Source: Polynucleobacter sp. JS-Safj-400b-B2 (lineage in GTDB: Bacteria > Pseudomonadota > Gammaproteobacteria > Burkholderiales > Burkholderiaceae). From it: 64,000 nt of DNA. Shown here one piece after another: positions 9,548 through 19,382 of the stretch. Each line of letters begins with the position of its first letter. The stretch's first letter is position 1. Position numbers and translations under genes: made by a program. The DNA is taken from contig NZ_JACVPJ010000003.1 of NCBI RefSeq assembly GCF_018881975.1, positions 124,001-188,000 of the forward strand. The letters are read 5' to 3'. Under the pieces are notes generated by a model. That model saw nothing but the letters and a program-made list of their open reading frames with translations. It made no database searches and was not told the origin of the DNA.

Positions 9548-10489
9548 TTACGCTAATGCTTTCTCTAGTGCTTCCAACCAAAATTGTGGGACATTAAAGT
9601 CAGTTTGATTGGTGATTTCTACAAAACAAGTAGGGCTTGTTACATTAATTTCCGTGAGGTAGCCGCCGATTAAGTCTAATCCCACCAAGAATAATCCACG
9701 CTGATTTAAAACGGGGGCTAATTTATCAGCAACCTTTTTTTCAGTCTCGGTTAATGGCATGGCGACCCCTTTGCCACCTGCAGCTAAATTGCCCCGAATT
9801 TCACTTCCCTGAGGAATGCGAGCAAGCGCAAATGGCACTACTTCTCCGCCAATTAAAAGTACCCGCTTATCACCCTGAGTGATTTCTGGTAAAAAACGCT
9901 GAACCATGAGAGTTCTCGCGCCATTCTCACCAAGCGTTTCTACAATACTTGCAAGATTAAGGCCATCAGGACCCACTCTAAATACACCCATCCCGCCCAT
10001 GCCATCAAGGGGTTTAATCACAATATCGTGATGAGCTTGATGAAAACGCTCTACTGCAGCCAATTCACGCGTTACCAAGGTGGGTGGAATCAGTTCCGGA
10101 AATTCGGTAATAGATAGTTTTTCTGAATGGTCACGAACAGCGCTTGGCTCGTTAAATACTTTGGCACCCTGACGAACTGCCGCAGATAGCAACCAAGTGG
10201 TGTTGAGATACTCAATATCAAATGGGGGGTCCGTACGCATCAAGACCGCAGAAAAAGATTTCAGTGCTCGAGATTCAACATCACCTAACTCAAACCAACT
10301 TGTTGAGCTCGCTTTCATTACCAAAGACTGGCAATCAGCGACTACAAGATCATCTCTCCATAAAACATTTTTGCTTTGGCAAAACCACAAACGATGTCCT
10401 GCGTCCTGGGCAACTCGCATCATTGCATAGGTGGAGTCTTTTTGAATCTTGAAGGACTCGAGAGGATCTGCAATAAAAAGAAGGTCCAT
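9548..10489 (-). CDS. gshB: Glutathione synthetase
   Basis: A 313-residue ATP-grasp enzyme joining gamma-glutamylcysteine and glycine. Family blocks visible are MDLLFIADPLESFKIQKDST at the start, DRKV-type region VIKPLDGMGGMGVFRV, and GLDLIGGYLTEINVTSPTC near the C-terminus. Length is that of bacterial GshB. It follows gshA by 28 bp on the minus strand, so both glutathione enzymes are in one operon with the PTS genes downstream. Confidence 0.97.
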   Translation of the reverse strand: MDLLFIADPLESFKIQKDSTYAMMRVAQDAGHRLWFCQSKNVLWRDDLVVADCQSLVMKASSTSWFELGDVESRALKSFSAVLMRTDPPFDIEYLNTTWLLSAAVRQGAKVFNEPSAVRDHSEKLSITEFPELIPPTLVTRELAAVERFHQAHHDIVIKPLDGMGGMGVFRVGPDGLNLASIVETLGENGARTLMVQRFLPEITQGDKRVLLIGGEVVPFALARIPQGSEIRGNLAAGGKGVAMPLTETEKKVADKLAPVLNQRGLFLVGLDLIGGYLTEINVTSPTCFVEITNQTDFNVPQFWLEALEKALA

Positions 10490-10517
10490 TTTTTCTATTG
10501 AGAGATTAGTAATTTAT

Positions 10518-11816
10518 TTATGCAGCTTCAGCATTGGGATCGGTGCGCTCTAACTCTAATGATGCAGCAAGAAGAGCTAGGCGAGCAACTACGCCATATA
10601 GATAGAAGCGATTAGGGGCAGCACTGCCTGGCTTAGCCCCTAGATCCGGCATAGAGTTTTGCTCGAAGGCTAGCGGCACAAAATGCATACCTGGTGCGTT
10701 GAGGTTCTCATCTGGCCCACGGTCGGTATGTACGCGATAGAAACCGCCAATGACATAACGATCAATCATGTATACGACTGGTTCGGCAACCGCTTCATTT
10801 ACCTTCTCAAAGGTATAGACACCCTCTTGAATCAGTACGTCACTCACTTCAAGACCTTCTTTGACCACACTCATCTTATTGCGGTCTTTACGGTTCAAGC
10901 CTTTTAGTTGTGAGGGATCATTCACTACCATTATGCCCATTCCATAGGTGCCAGCATCTGCTTTTACTACTACATATGGCTTCTCTTTAATTCCATATTC
11001 ACGATATTTCTTGGCAGTCTTTTTCAGGACCTGCTCTACTGCTGTCTGCAACTCTTCCTCGCCTTTGCGCTCATGAAAATTGATGTTCGAGCAGCTTGAG
11101 AAATAAGGATTAATCATCCAAGGATCGATATCCACTACTTTGGCAAATTTCTTTGCCACTTCTTCATAAGCGGCAAAGTGATTTGATTTGCGGCGCACAT
11201 GCCAACCAGCGTGTAAGCCAGGCAACAAGTACTGCTCATAGATATTTTCCAGAATTGGAGGGATGCCCGCAGATAAGTCGTTGTTCAACAAAATCGAACA
11301 AGGATCAAAATCTTTTAAACCTAGACGCTGCTTCTTGAGGCCCAATCGAGACAGCGGCTCCATTAACAATCGATTGCCATCAGGCAAATCAATCCAAGTT
11401 GGCTTCTTGATTTCTTCAGAGAAGGTGCCTAAACGAACATTCAAACCAGCTTGACGCAAAATTGAAGATAAGCGTGCAATATTCTGTAAATAGAAAGTGT
11501 TGCGAGTGTGGCGCTCTGGAATCAACAGTAAGTTTTTAGCCTCAGGGCAAATCTTCTCGATTGCAGCCATCGCAGCTTGTACGGCAAGCGGCAACATCTG
11601 CGGAGAAAGATTGTTAAAACCTCCGGGAAAGAGATTGGTATCAACCGGGGCTAACTTAAAGCCAGAATTACGTAAATCAACAGAACAATAAAAAGGTGGG
11701 GTGTGCTCTTGCCATTCCAACCTAAACCAACGTTCAATCGTTGGGGTAGCTTCTAGAACCTTTGACTCTAATTCGAGTAAGGGGCCGGTGAGTGCAGTGA
11801 TGAGATGTGGAACCAT
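10518..11816 (-). CDS. gshA: Glutamate-cysteine ligase
   Basis: A 432-residue ligase of the betaproteobacterial type, different in sequence from E. coli GshA. It catalyses the first step of glutathione synthesis. Recognisable segments include YCSVDLRNSGFKLAPVDTNL, the substrate/ATP region VVVKADAGTYGMGIMVV, and IQEGVYTFEKVNEAVAEPV. It is the first gene of the minus-strand gshA-gshB-EIIA-ptsH-ptsI group; a hairpin terminator from the upstream amtB unit lies just before it. Confidence 0.94.
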   Translation of the reverse strand: MVPHLITALTGPLLELESKVLEATPTIERWFRLEWQEHTPPFYCSVDLRNSGFKLAPVDTNLFPGGFNNLSPQMLPLAVQAAMAAIEKICPEAKNLLLIPERHTRNTFYLQNIARLSSILRQAGLNVRLGTFSEEIKKPTWIDLPDGNRLLMEPLSRLGLKKQRLGLKDFDPCSILLNNDLSAGIPPILENIYEQYLLPGLHAGWHVRRKSNHFAAYEEVAKKFAKVVDIDPWMINPYFSSCSNINFHERKGEEELQTAVEQVLKKTAKKYREYGIKEKPYVVVKADAGTYGMGIMVVNDPSQLKGLNRKDRNKMSVVKEGLEVSDVLIQEGVYTFEKVNEAVAEPVVYMIDRYVIGGFYRVHTDRGPDENLNAPGMHFVPLAFEQNSMPDLGAKPGSAAPNRFYLYGVVARLALLAASLELERTDPNAEAA

Positions 11817-11846
11817 TTCACCATTGTAAGATTATTAAAAGAAAGA

Positions 11847-11868
11847 CGCGGAATCCGAGGATTCCGCG
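11847..11868 (-). terminator. Rho-independent terminator after amtB
   Basis: A perfect 10-bp inverted repeat, CGCGGAATCC and GGATTCCGCG, separated by 2 bases (so the real loop opens a few pairs). On the minus strand it is followed by the T-rich run TCTTTCTTTTAAT. It sits about 50 bp beyond the amtB stop codon and before the gshA start, so it separates the nitrogen operon from the glutathione operon. Confidence 0.8.
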
Positions 11869-11920
11869 CTTAAAACTAGGCAGCCAACCAGGGCCGCCCA
11901 GTGAGGGGTAAATCTACTGA

Positions 11921-13405
11921 TTAAGACTCGTATGCAGTCTCACCGTGTGAGCTGATATCCAAGCCTTCGCGCTCTTCTTCTTCCTTAACGCGCAAACCAA
12001 TCACGATATCGATCAATTTGAAGGCTACGAAAGAAACTACGCCGGACCAAATAATAGTAGTAATCACGCCTTGAGCTTGAATCCACAATTGGCTAGCAAT
12101 AGAGTAATCAGGAGCAACAGCGTTAGCCACATAATCCCAAATACCAGAGCCGCCTAATGCTGGGTCAGCAAATACACCAGTCAACAATGCACCAGTAATA
12201 CCGCCTACGCCGTGAACACCAAATACGTCCAAGCTGTCGTCTGAGCCCAAAATCTTCTTGAGACCAGTAACACCCCAGAGGCAAACTACACCAGCGACTA
12301 AACCGATGATGATTGAACCCATAGGGCCAGCAAAACCAGCTGCAGGAGTAATTGCAACCAAACCTGCTACGCAACCAGATGCAGCGCCCAACATAGATGG
12401 CTTACCTTTGAGAACCCACTCAGCAACTGACCAACCCAATACAGCAGCAGCAGTAGCTAAGTATGTGTTCACGAATGCCAAACCAGCAGTGCCATTTGCC
12501 TCAAGTGCTGAGCCAGCATTGAAACCAAACCAACCGAACCACAAGAGAGCAGCACCAGTCATTACATACACTAAGTTGTGTGGCTTCATTGCTTCTTTGC
12601 CGTAACCCAAACGCTTACCGATAACAAAGGAACCAACCAAACCAGCGATCGCAGCATTGATGTGTACAACTGTACCGCCAGCAAAGTCGAGAACACCTTT
12701 TTGCCATAACCAACCAGCACGAGCAGTAATTGCTTCGAGTGATGCAGCATCTTTGATGTCATCTGGACCAGGCCAGAACCAAACCATGTGAGCGATTGGC
12801 AGGTAGCTCAAAGTGAACCAAATCACCATGAATACCAAGATTGCAGAGAACTTAGCGCGCTCAGCAAAAGAGCCAATAATCAAACAGCAAGTGATAGTTG
12901 CGAACACTGCTTGGAAAGCCATAAATACATACTCAGGAATCACAACACCTTTACTAAAGGTTGCAGCTACTGATTCTGGATTCATACCGGCCAAGAAGAG
13001 TCGATCTAATCCACCGATAAATGCCCCGCCTTCCGTGAATGCAAAGCTATAGCCATAAATAGCCCATAGCACTGTAATCAAAGAGAAGACCATGAAACAT
13101 TGCATACAGATAGACAGGATATTCTTGCTACGTGTCAAACCGCCGTAGAACAACGCCAAGCCAGGAAGAGTCATCAACAGCACTAATGCTGTACAAACCA
13201 TCATCCAAGCGATATCTGCTTTATTGCACTTCTCAGAGCAAAGTACTGGAGCAGGCTCTGCAGCAGCAGGAGTTGCCGCAGGAGCTGTTACAGCAGGCTT
13301 CTTAACTTCATCAGCATGAGCTGGCGAAGTAACCATTACACCAGTAGCACCAATGGCCAAGGCCATAGCACCACCAGCAACAAGTCGTTTCATCCAAGTT
13401 AACAT
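11921..13405 (-). CDS. amtB: Ammonium transporter AmtB
   Basis: About 494 residues from the ATG at 13405; the longer upstream reading overlaps glnK and has no supporting features. It has an N-terminal signal peptide ending near VTSPAHADE, a Pro/Ala linker, then the channel with about eleven membrane segments. Family signatures include ALFYGGLTRSKN, FAGGTVVHINAAIAGLVG and DVFGVHGVGGITGALLTG, including the pore histidine. It passes NH3/NH4+ across the inner membrane and is gated by GlnK, whose gene is 13 bp upstream. Confidence 0.96.
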   Translation of the reverse strand: MLTWMKRLVAGGAMALAIGATGVMVTSPAHADEVKKPAVTAPAATPAAAEPAPVLCSEKCNKADIAWMMVCTALVLLMTLPGLALFYGGLTRSKNILSICMQCFMVFSLITVLWAIYGYSFAFTEGGAFIGGLDRLFLAGMNPESVAATFSKGVVIPEYVFMAFQAVFATITCCLIIGSFAERAKFSAILVFMVIWFTLSYLPIAHMVWFWPGPDDIKDAASLEAITARAGWLWQKGVLDFAGGTVVHINAAIAGLVGSFVIGKRLGYGKEAMKPHNLVYVMTGAALLWFGWFGFNAGSALEANGTAGLAFVNTYLATAAAVLGWSVAEWVLKGKPSMLGAASGCVAGLVAITPAAGFAGPMGSIIIGLVAGVVCLWGVTGLKKILGSDDSLDVFGVHGVGGITGALLTGVFADPALGGSGIWDYVANAVAPDYSIASQLWIQAQGVITTIIWSGVVSFVAFKLIDIVIGLRVKEEEEREGLDISSHGETAYES

Positions 13406-13418
13406 TTTGAACCTCTCT

Positions 13419-13769
<351 letters not shown>

Positions 13770-13781
13770 TCAGAGTGGAAA

Positions 13782-14618
13782 TTAGAAAGTTTTAGTTAAA
13801 GAAACGATGCCAGTTTGACCGCCAGCATTTCGGCCGTTTACGGTTGACTGGCCATATGTGTTGGCGTAGAGTCCGCTGCCTTGTTTCACGTTAGTACCAA
13901 CATAAGCTGCTGCAAGAGACAGGCCGCCTCCAAAGTCCTTGGTTAGACCCAGCTTCCAATCGGTGTAGCTAGCTGATGCCTGACCACCTTGGTAGTATTG
14001 GCCAGCAATTCTTTGCATACCTACGTGAGCATTAGCAGTAATTCCCCAAAAACCAGTGTCGTAGTTTCCTGTCAAATCAAGGTAGCTTGATCCTGTACTG
14101 TTAGCAAATGCAAAAGTATTGCTCAATGCATAGGAGAACTTCAAGAAACCAGTTACTGGACCAAAAGTAGCATTTTGAGCAACATAGAGTTCAGTTGTAT
14201 TTGGGTTAATTGAGCCGGCAATAGTTCCACTTGTTGGATAGTAGTACTGCAAAATGCCGAAATCAGAAGCAAATCCTTCTGCAATCAAATCTTTCTTAAA
14301 GCCGCCGTAGAAATCCATTTCAACAGGTGCGCTTGTAGCAATTTTTGCGTCTGATACCCAACTAATGGATGAGTTCCAGTTACCGATATAAAAACCACTT
14401 TCGTGAGCATAATCAAAACCGCCTTGAACAGCTGGCTTGTAGTTTGATTGGGTAATACCACGATAGATGTAGTTGTTTGTTACTGTAACGTTTGCTGTAA
14501 TTGGGCTAACTTCTACCTCAGCCGCTGGCTCATCAGCAGCAAAGGCCGCTGAGGATGCAAGCCCCGTCAACAAAGCTACTGCTGCTGCAGAGATTGCTGT
14601 CTTGTGAATGGTTTTCAT
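13782..14618 (-). CDS. TorF-family putative outer-membrane porin
   Basis: A 278-residue protein with an N-terminal signal peptide (AISAAAVALLTGLASSAAFA) followed by a beta-barrel-like sequence: alternating aromatic and polar residues, NYIYRGITQSNYKPAVQGGFDY near the start, and a C-terminal phenylalanine (SLTKTF). It resembles the TIGR02001 family. It leads the operon with glnK and amtB, only 24 bp upstream of glnK, so it probably forms an outer-membrane route for ammonium or another nitrogen source. Confidence 0.85.
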   Translation of the reverse strand: MKTIHKTAISAAAVALLTGLASSAAFAADEPAAEVEVSPITANVTVTNNYIYRGITQSNYKPAVQGGFDYAHESGFYIGNWNSSISWVSDAKIATSAPVEMDFYGGFKKDLIAEGFASDFGILQYYYPTSGTIAGSINPNTTELYVAQNATFGPVTGFLKFSYALSNTFAFANSTGSSYLDLTGNYDTGFWGITANAHVGMQRIAGQYYQGGQASASYTDWKLGLTKDFGGGLSLAAAYVGTNVKQGSGLYANTYGQSTVNGRNAGGQTGIVSLTKTF

Positions 14619-14730
14619 GAACTACTCCTTGCTGGTTGTAATAAAAAAAGGGTTAAATGCTTAATGCATGGGGTGATATTGAATTGCCCGGCGTTCACAG
14701 ATTTGTCACAATTCCCCCAATTAATGTAAA

Positions 14731-14760
14731 TGCACTTTATTGGTGCTTAATATTGCACCT
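14731..14760. promoter_or_regulatory. NtrC-like binding sites upstream of the porin-glnK-amtB operon
   Basis: Two overlapping inverted repeats, TGCACTTTATTGGTGC and GGTGCTTAATATTGCACC, lie 113-142 bp upstream of the porin start. The TGCAC-N5-GGTGC pattern matches the general NtrC enhancer consensus (TGCACCA-N3-TGGTGCA). I looked for a sigma-54 -24/-12 promoter between this site and the gene and did not find a convincing one, so the assignment rests on the repeat and on the nitrogen genes downstream. Confidence 0.5.
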
Positions 14761-14880
14761 GATGGGTGAATTTAGGGCATTTTTTGGGTTTTAACCCCTT
14801 TTTGAGCATTTTTCCCATACAACTTAAAATACGAATGTGTATCTTTTCTGCAACTTTCAATAGAACTGCGAATCTCCATC

Positions 14881-15135
14881 ATGCAAAAACCAGGCGAAAT
14901 TCTCGAGCAAATCCAACGTATCGCAAACGATATGCAAAACAAGGTTGGTGATGCGATCCGCAATTCTCCAGCTCAAGAGATCGAAAAGAATGTTCGCGCC
15001 ATGATGAATCAGGGATTTCAGAAGATGGACTTGGTTACACGCGAAGAGTTTGAACTCCAAACCAAAGTACTTGCAAAGACTCGCGAGAAATTAGAAGCGC
15101 TAGAAGCCAAAGTAGCTGCCCTAGAAAAACAATAA
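14881..15135 (+). CDS. ubiK: Ubiquinone biosynthesis accessory factor UbiK
   Basis: An 84-residue helical protein of the BMFP/YqiC family. It starts MQKPGEILEQIQRIANDMQN and ends in a coiled coil rich in Leu, Glu and Lys (KTREKLEALEAKVAALEKQ) that mediates trimer formation. UbiK assists aerobic coenzyme Q synthesis, probably by linking Ubi enzymes to lipid. Convergent with the lipoprotein gene to its right. Confidence 0.9.
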   Translation: MQKPGEILEQIQRIANDMQNKVGDAIRNSPAQEIEKNVRAMMNQGFQKMDLVTREEFELQTKVLAKTREKLEALEAKVAALEKQ

Positions 15136-15160
15136 TTAATTCAGGTTTATTTTATTTTGA

Positions 15161-15745
15161 TTACTCTGGAGAAAAGTCACTAAAGAAGTTTTCATACCCT
15201 TCTTTAGATAAAAAAGTTTTTGCATTATCTGGGATTGTTCCAGCATGCAATACGGAGATCTGATAGATCCAACTATCACCATTTGGTGCAACACGATTGA
15301 TCCAACGAACACGCATGAGTTGCTGTGTTTTACCGTTGGTTTTTAAATCCAGAAAGTAGTCTTTGGTGGGTAAACGTTGTCGCTCTGCTGTTTTATAAAA
15401 CGCATCCTCAATAGTGACATCACCACCAGATGCTTTTACCCTCTCGAGTAAATTACCTTGCAATTGTGAAAGTAGCTTACTAAGTGAGGCATTTTGATTG
15501 GCCGGCAATTGAATAGTGCCAATTGAGTAAATATCATCATCTATTTTCACAGCCTCAAGAGTTTGGAGCAGCTCTTGTTCAAGATAAGGAATGCGACGCT
15601 CTAATTTATCTGGCTTGCCAGGAAATAAAGCAGAGTATCTTTCTTGTGGAGATTGGACGGTACGCCAATCCAGTTTCGGACTACATGCTGCTAGAAGAAA
15701 TAAAGTCGCCAATACAGTAGCGACTTTTGAAATCTTTCTAAACAA
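15161..15745 (-). CDS. Putative outer-membrane lipoprotein, formerly downstream of lipA
   Basis: About 194 residues with a lipoprotein signal: hydrophobic VATVLATLFLLAAC, with the lipid-modified cysteine followed by SPKLDW. The rest is soluble and unrecognised. An in-frame extension to 15802 reads through the end of the transposon and should not count as native protein. I propose a TTG start at 15745: once the transposon is removed, this TTG follows a GGAGCGGGGA ribosome-binding-like sequence at the end of lipA. The gene therefore probably belonged to a lipB-lipA-lipoprotein operon and has been cut off from its promoter by the insertion. Confidence 0.75.
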   Translation of the reverse strand: MFRKISKVATVLATLFLLAACSPKLDWRTVQSPQERYSALFPGKPDKLERRIPYLEQELLQTLEAVKIDDDIYSIGTIQLPANQNASLSKLLSQLQGNLLERVKASGGDVTIEDAFYKTAERQRLPTKDYFLDLKTNGKTQQLMRVRWINRVAPNGDSWIYQISVLHAGTIPDNAKTFLSKEGYENFFSDFSPE

Positions 15746-15746
15746 T
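15742..15746. repeat. Target-site duplication of element 1, left copy (ACAAT)
   Basis: ACAAT directly precedes the TGT terminus at 15747; the same five bases directly follow the ACA terminus at 55842 (copy at 55843-55847). A 5-bp duplication is the Tn7-family length. Deleting everything between the copies plus one copy gives an uninterrupted lipA-lipoprotein junction. Confidence 0.85.
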
Positions 15747-15838
15747 TGTGAATGATCAGAAGTTAATGCGAAAAAGAGGGGATTTTTAAGGATTTTATTC
15801 AAAAGTTAATGCGACTTTTATTGCTAGTTAATGCGACT
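15747..15838. repeat. Left end of element 1 with three putative TnsB sites
   Basis: Begins TGTGAATGATC and contains AGTTAATGCG at 15761-15770 followed by A, and AGTTAATGCGACT at 15804-15816 and 15826-15838. Inverted copies occur only at the other end of the element (31761-31771 and, with one mismatch, 55818-55828). The spread-out arrangement resembles the Tn7 left end. Confidence 0.8.
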
Positions 15839-15842
15839 AAGT

Positions 15843-16110
15843 TTACCGCCTCTTCTTTGCAGCCTCGCGCACATCCTTTTCGCTGACTTTACCCGTTTCT
15901 TATCGCATTGTTGAGAGCTTTGCATTCGGGGAAAATTGGTTGTGGCAAATTCTTATACAAAGTGTCAACTGCTTTTTGGGGATTTTTATCACGGTGATGA
16001 CAGTCTAATCCAGACTCATTCAGCCCAACTCCTGCCAATATGTATGGAAATAATCTTAAATCTAAATTCAGACTTGAACCAATCTTATGCAGAGCTAACG
16101 CGATAGCAGA
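15843..16110 (-). pseudogene. Possible remnant of a small gene (HNH-like fragment)
   Basis: On the minus strand an open frame without a start codon reads GLDCHHRDKNPQKAVDTLYK and then LNNAIRNG-stop. Dropping one A at the junction continues it as ETGKVSEKDVREAAKKRR-stop, which looks like a natural basic C-terminus. The CHHRDKNP stretch recalls an HNH motif, but this is thin evidence. No start or upstream part is recognisable, so it is at best a broken gene tail. Otherwise nothing is visible between the left end and 16141. Confidence 0.3.
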
Positions 16111-16140
16111 TTACAAATTCGCAACTCTAGACAAATATGG

Positions 16141-17139
16141 TCAAACTGATGGTTTTCTCGGATCCAAATTACTTGAGGGAAAAATATTTTTCAACTCTAA
16201 ATTTGAGGCGCCCTTTGGACATGGCTCAACAGTTGTAAGGTCAACCGCAAACTTTATCGATTTAATTCGTGGATCGGCAGGAGTGTCCGGCCTTGGAATA
16301 TCGCCCATTGAATAAATGGTTAAATGTCGATCAGCATAGGAAACATCAAATTGCCTATCAAGCCCTTCAGAGAAGTCACTCCCCAGCGCTTTAGCCATAT
16401 TTTTCCAAAGCTTTTTCTTGAGGGCCGGGGAGTGTTGAACTGCCGTTTCAATGGTTGCGGCAAACTCTAAAATTCCCGTGCCGCCAGTCAATGGTTGCAG
16501 AAGCAATGATGCAACATACCCCACCCCATTAAATGGGGTGGCCAGTTGTTCCAAAGAAAATTCATGGAGCCTTGTCGATTGAACTGAAGATTTAACCTCT
16601 AAACGACCATCATTCCATGAAAAATCAAATCTATCATACGAATCTTCTCGCCAACAAGCGAGAGCGCTCAAGATATCGCCACTTTTAGCAATCACATATA
16701 GTTCCGCCCACAAACCTGAAATCTCGCGACTACCGGGCTGGGATAGCGCCCTAAAAAGATCCAGCAAGTCACGAATGCACGAGCTTAACTCTCTGGTGCC
16801 GCAGGCCACCGGAAGCTCTTCAATGGCGGCTCCAAAACAACGAATAAAGATTTCATGCAGCTCCGGGACAGAAGACTCACAGGCAACAAGTGCAAACTGT
16901 CCTTGTAAATTCGCATCTTGAGTACTCACATTACACGTAACATGAAATTGTGCCGTCAAATGCTTAAATTGATAACCTGGAGTGTAGTGACTTTCGCTGG
17001 AATCAAATAACAAAAAGACAGGTGACCCATCCATGCCTTTGGCTAAAAAATCCTTTCGCCTCGGCGAAAGGGGTACAGCATTAAAACTAATGGGGGAATT
17101 TGCACACGAAATGCTTGCGAATTGGTCAAAGATGCCCAT
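16141..17139 (-). CDS. PD-(D/E)XK motif protein (DUF4420)
   Basis: 332 residues from the ATG at 17139, which lies 1 bp after the stop of the Z1 reading frame. The nuclease core is visible: GLWAELYVI with a conserved glutamate near residue 146, then the acidic residue in YDRFDFSW near 172, then the E-V-K triad in RLEVKSS at 181-183. This matches the DUF4420 group of restriction-like endonucleases. Iyer and colleagues (2008) described such genes next to MORC-like ATPases, Z1 proteins and methyltransferases. Last gene of the minus-strand operon; probably the DNA-cutting effector. Confidence 0.82.
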   Translation of the reverse strand: MGIFDQFASISCANSPISFNAVPLSPRRKDFLAKGMDGSPVFLLFDSSESHYTPGYQFKHLTAQFHVTCNVSTQDANLQGQFALVACESSVPELHEIFIRCFGAAIEELPVACGTRELSSCIRDLLDLFRALSQPGSREISGLWAELYVIAKSGDILSALACWREDSYDRFDFSWNDGRLEVKSSVQSTRLHEFSLEQLATPFNGVGYVASLLLQPLTGGTGILEFAATIETAVQHSPALKKKLWKNMAKALGSDFSEGLDRQFDVSYADRHLTIYSMGDIPRPDTPADPRIKSIKFAVDLTTVEPCPKGASNLELKNIFPSSNLDPRKPSV

Positions 17140-17140
17140 T

Positions 17141-19382
17141 CTAATTACGCACCTCAATAGTTAAATCTTTCTTCAACTGACTTGGGAAGTGCAATGCAAA
17201 CCAAGTCACGCCTAAGATATCAGCGTTACTTTTATCGCGTTGCATTTTTCCCAAATCAAAGCGACGTAGCTGAAGCGAAACTCGCGAATCTGAGCAAAAA
17301 CTTCTATCGTTAACTCCATTTGCGCTTTGGCTAAAATATTGGTTTATAGGTGCGAATGGATGTGCTGAATTTACTCCGCGGCCAGCATCTCGCTTACGGT
17401 ACCCAGAAACTAGGTTATTCATAAAGAAAACATCCGATTTCAAATTCGGGTCTGCGCGCAAAAGAGCTGCAGCCGCAATTAACATTGCACTATGCTCTCC
17501 TGCATCAACCGGATCCTTAACACTTACCTCCAATAAAAAATCTTCAAGGATTGCTTTCAAAGGAACATCCATTAACACAAAGTGTTGCGATGAATCTTTG
17601 GCCCCTTTAAATTGAGGAAATTTTGCGGCATTAACTGATGCGCCATATTTTTTTCCCAAACCTTGCGTACCTTATTAAGTAAGGCTTGATTCGCCCTTAT
17701 GGCTTCCTGATCCCTTTGTAAAACCTTTGGCACCATCCATCCATCCGCGGGAATACTGCGTATTCCAAGGCCAATAACGCTAGTCCTAGTTGGCTTTAGC
17801 ATTGATGAAAGAATAAAATCGCGACGCCAATCAGTTAGAGGCTTTCCTCTTGAATTATTCAAAGCAGCCCTTACAAATTCTTCATGCTCTACATATTCTG
17901 CAAATGCCTGAATAACATTTCGCTGTACAAACACACGGCACACACCTAAATACGCCTGTTTATAGCCAAAAAAACGGGCTCGCTGCTGGAGTGTATCTGC
18001 AGCTGGGGATGCGCCCAAGGGGCGAGGCATATAGGTTATGCACAGACCCTCTACGGTATAGCCGCGATCCAACTTTGCGCCCCCCACCAAAATCCAATAG
18101 GGCGTAGCCTTTCAGCATCTTTGGTGCCATTAACCGTTACAAGATTCAACTCTCCAAAAACCTCTTCCACCATGGCATCTATCAAATCACTTAGTGGTTT
18201 GATGCTGGGAAAGGTTTTCTTAAGCGCGTCATACTCAACTTGAAACATCTGAAGAACTACTTTGGGCTTTGTTTTATATTGCTTTTCGACAAACGATTTG
18301 AGTGATTTAAGCGACTTTTCGAGCCAAAACATGTACAGCTTATGGGAGGCCGTTTGCATTGCGGGATGAACCATCATCGAGCGATTTCTGTCCCTCTTAC
18401 GCTCCCGCGTCAACGCATGATGCGAAGCTGCAAGTAGAAAATAGCGCAATGCACTCAATAAACTCTTGGGTGAAGCAGAAAGCAGATTACTTGGACCCGG
18501 AACCTCCGTCGCAGGTATCTCCTTTATGAGGGGAGAGTTTTTCCTAAAGAATGCCTCTCCGCCTTTATAGGCAGAGCCAGGGGTTACCAGCTCGGCAAAT
18601 GAGGCATTTAGTAGGTCGGTTTGGGCCAGCAAAAGATTGGCTTGTGGTGTTGCCGTGTATTGCAGATATGAATGATGGGGCAAGGCCGCTCTTAACGCAC
18701 AAATCTTTTCATATGTTGCGCTCATCTCAGAGGGGAGCAGTTTCCCGTTGCGGATTTTTGCTGCATTTGTATTTAAGCTCGCCTGATCGCTTTCATCATC
18801 AATAATCAAAGATGGGACATTGGAAATTGACAGCTTATCCAATAGCAAAGTGAGCTTATCAATATGCCCGCCATGCTTAAGAACTGTAATCAGAACACCC
18901 TTTTTTGCGCGATTCTTCTTCCATGCTTGGATTTTGCCCTCAATCTGGCTTTTAGAGTTTGCAGCTGGATTGGAATAAAGATACCAATTTTCCCCATCAT
19001 CAATAGCCAAATCTTTCTTTAGGCGGTCTTCAGACTGGTCTCGCAAATTATTTTTTGTACCCGCCAGCACTATGATCAACCCGTAGCCATTGTCACGAGC
19101 TAAAGAAATAACCATTTCAAAGGACATCGTTTTGCCACTCTGAACATAACCAACCACTAGCCCCGTCTTATGCCCATTGGGCCCACTGGGCGGTAAACAG
19201 CGCCCAAGAATTCTCTGAGCTTCCTGCAACACAGAACTTGGCCCTTCCGTTAAATCTTGATAGGTTGGCCCATTAGGATCCTTTGATTTACTCTGAAGAA
19301 ACTCTTCTGTGCTCTCTTTTTTCTCTGGAACCCAAAGTAAGCTCGGTTTAAGCTTCTTCAAAATATTTATAGATGTTGTCAT
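17141..19382 (-). pseudogene. Z1-domain helicase-like protein, two -1 frameshifts
   Basis: Three overlapping frames together encode one Z1 superfamily protein of about 745 residues. Frame 1 (19382-18051) has a P-loop VGYVQSGKTMS near residue 80 and a Walker B-like IIDDESDQA. Frame 2 (to 17572) has the Z1 core YWILVGGAKLDRGYTVEGL and ADTLQQRARFFGYKQA. Frame 3 (17659-17141) is the C-terminus. The first break is at an AAA run at 18110-18112 (four A would restore the frame); the second is at a run of seven A ending near 17650, within a canonical slippery A-AAA-AAT. Whether the protein is dead, partly made by slippage, or broken by sequencing error cannot be decided here. Its start overlaps the GHKL gene by 4 bp. 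Confidence 0.8.

Noticed and set aside
14640..14730. A sigma-54 promoter for the porin-glnK-amtB operon
   Set aside because: No GG-N10-GC pair in a TGGCAC-N5-TTGC context was found on the minus strand.
15746..15802. N-terminal extension of the lipoprotein gene to 15802
   Set aside because: The extra residues are encoded by the transposon left end, and the reconstructed chromosome gives a better start at 15745.
18105..18115. Programmed frameshifting at the first Z1 break
   Set aside because: The sequence GCT-GAA-AGG does not allow tandem -1 slippage, and a stop codon closes the other frame just upstream; a simple base loss explains it.
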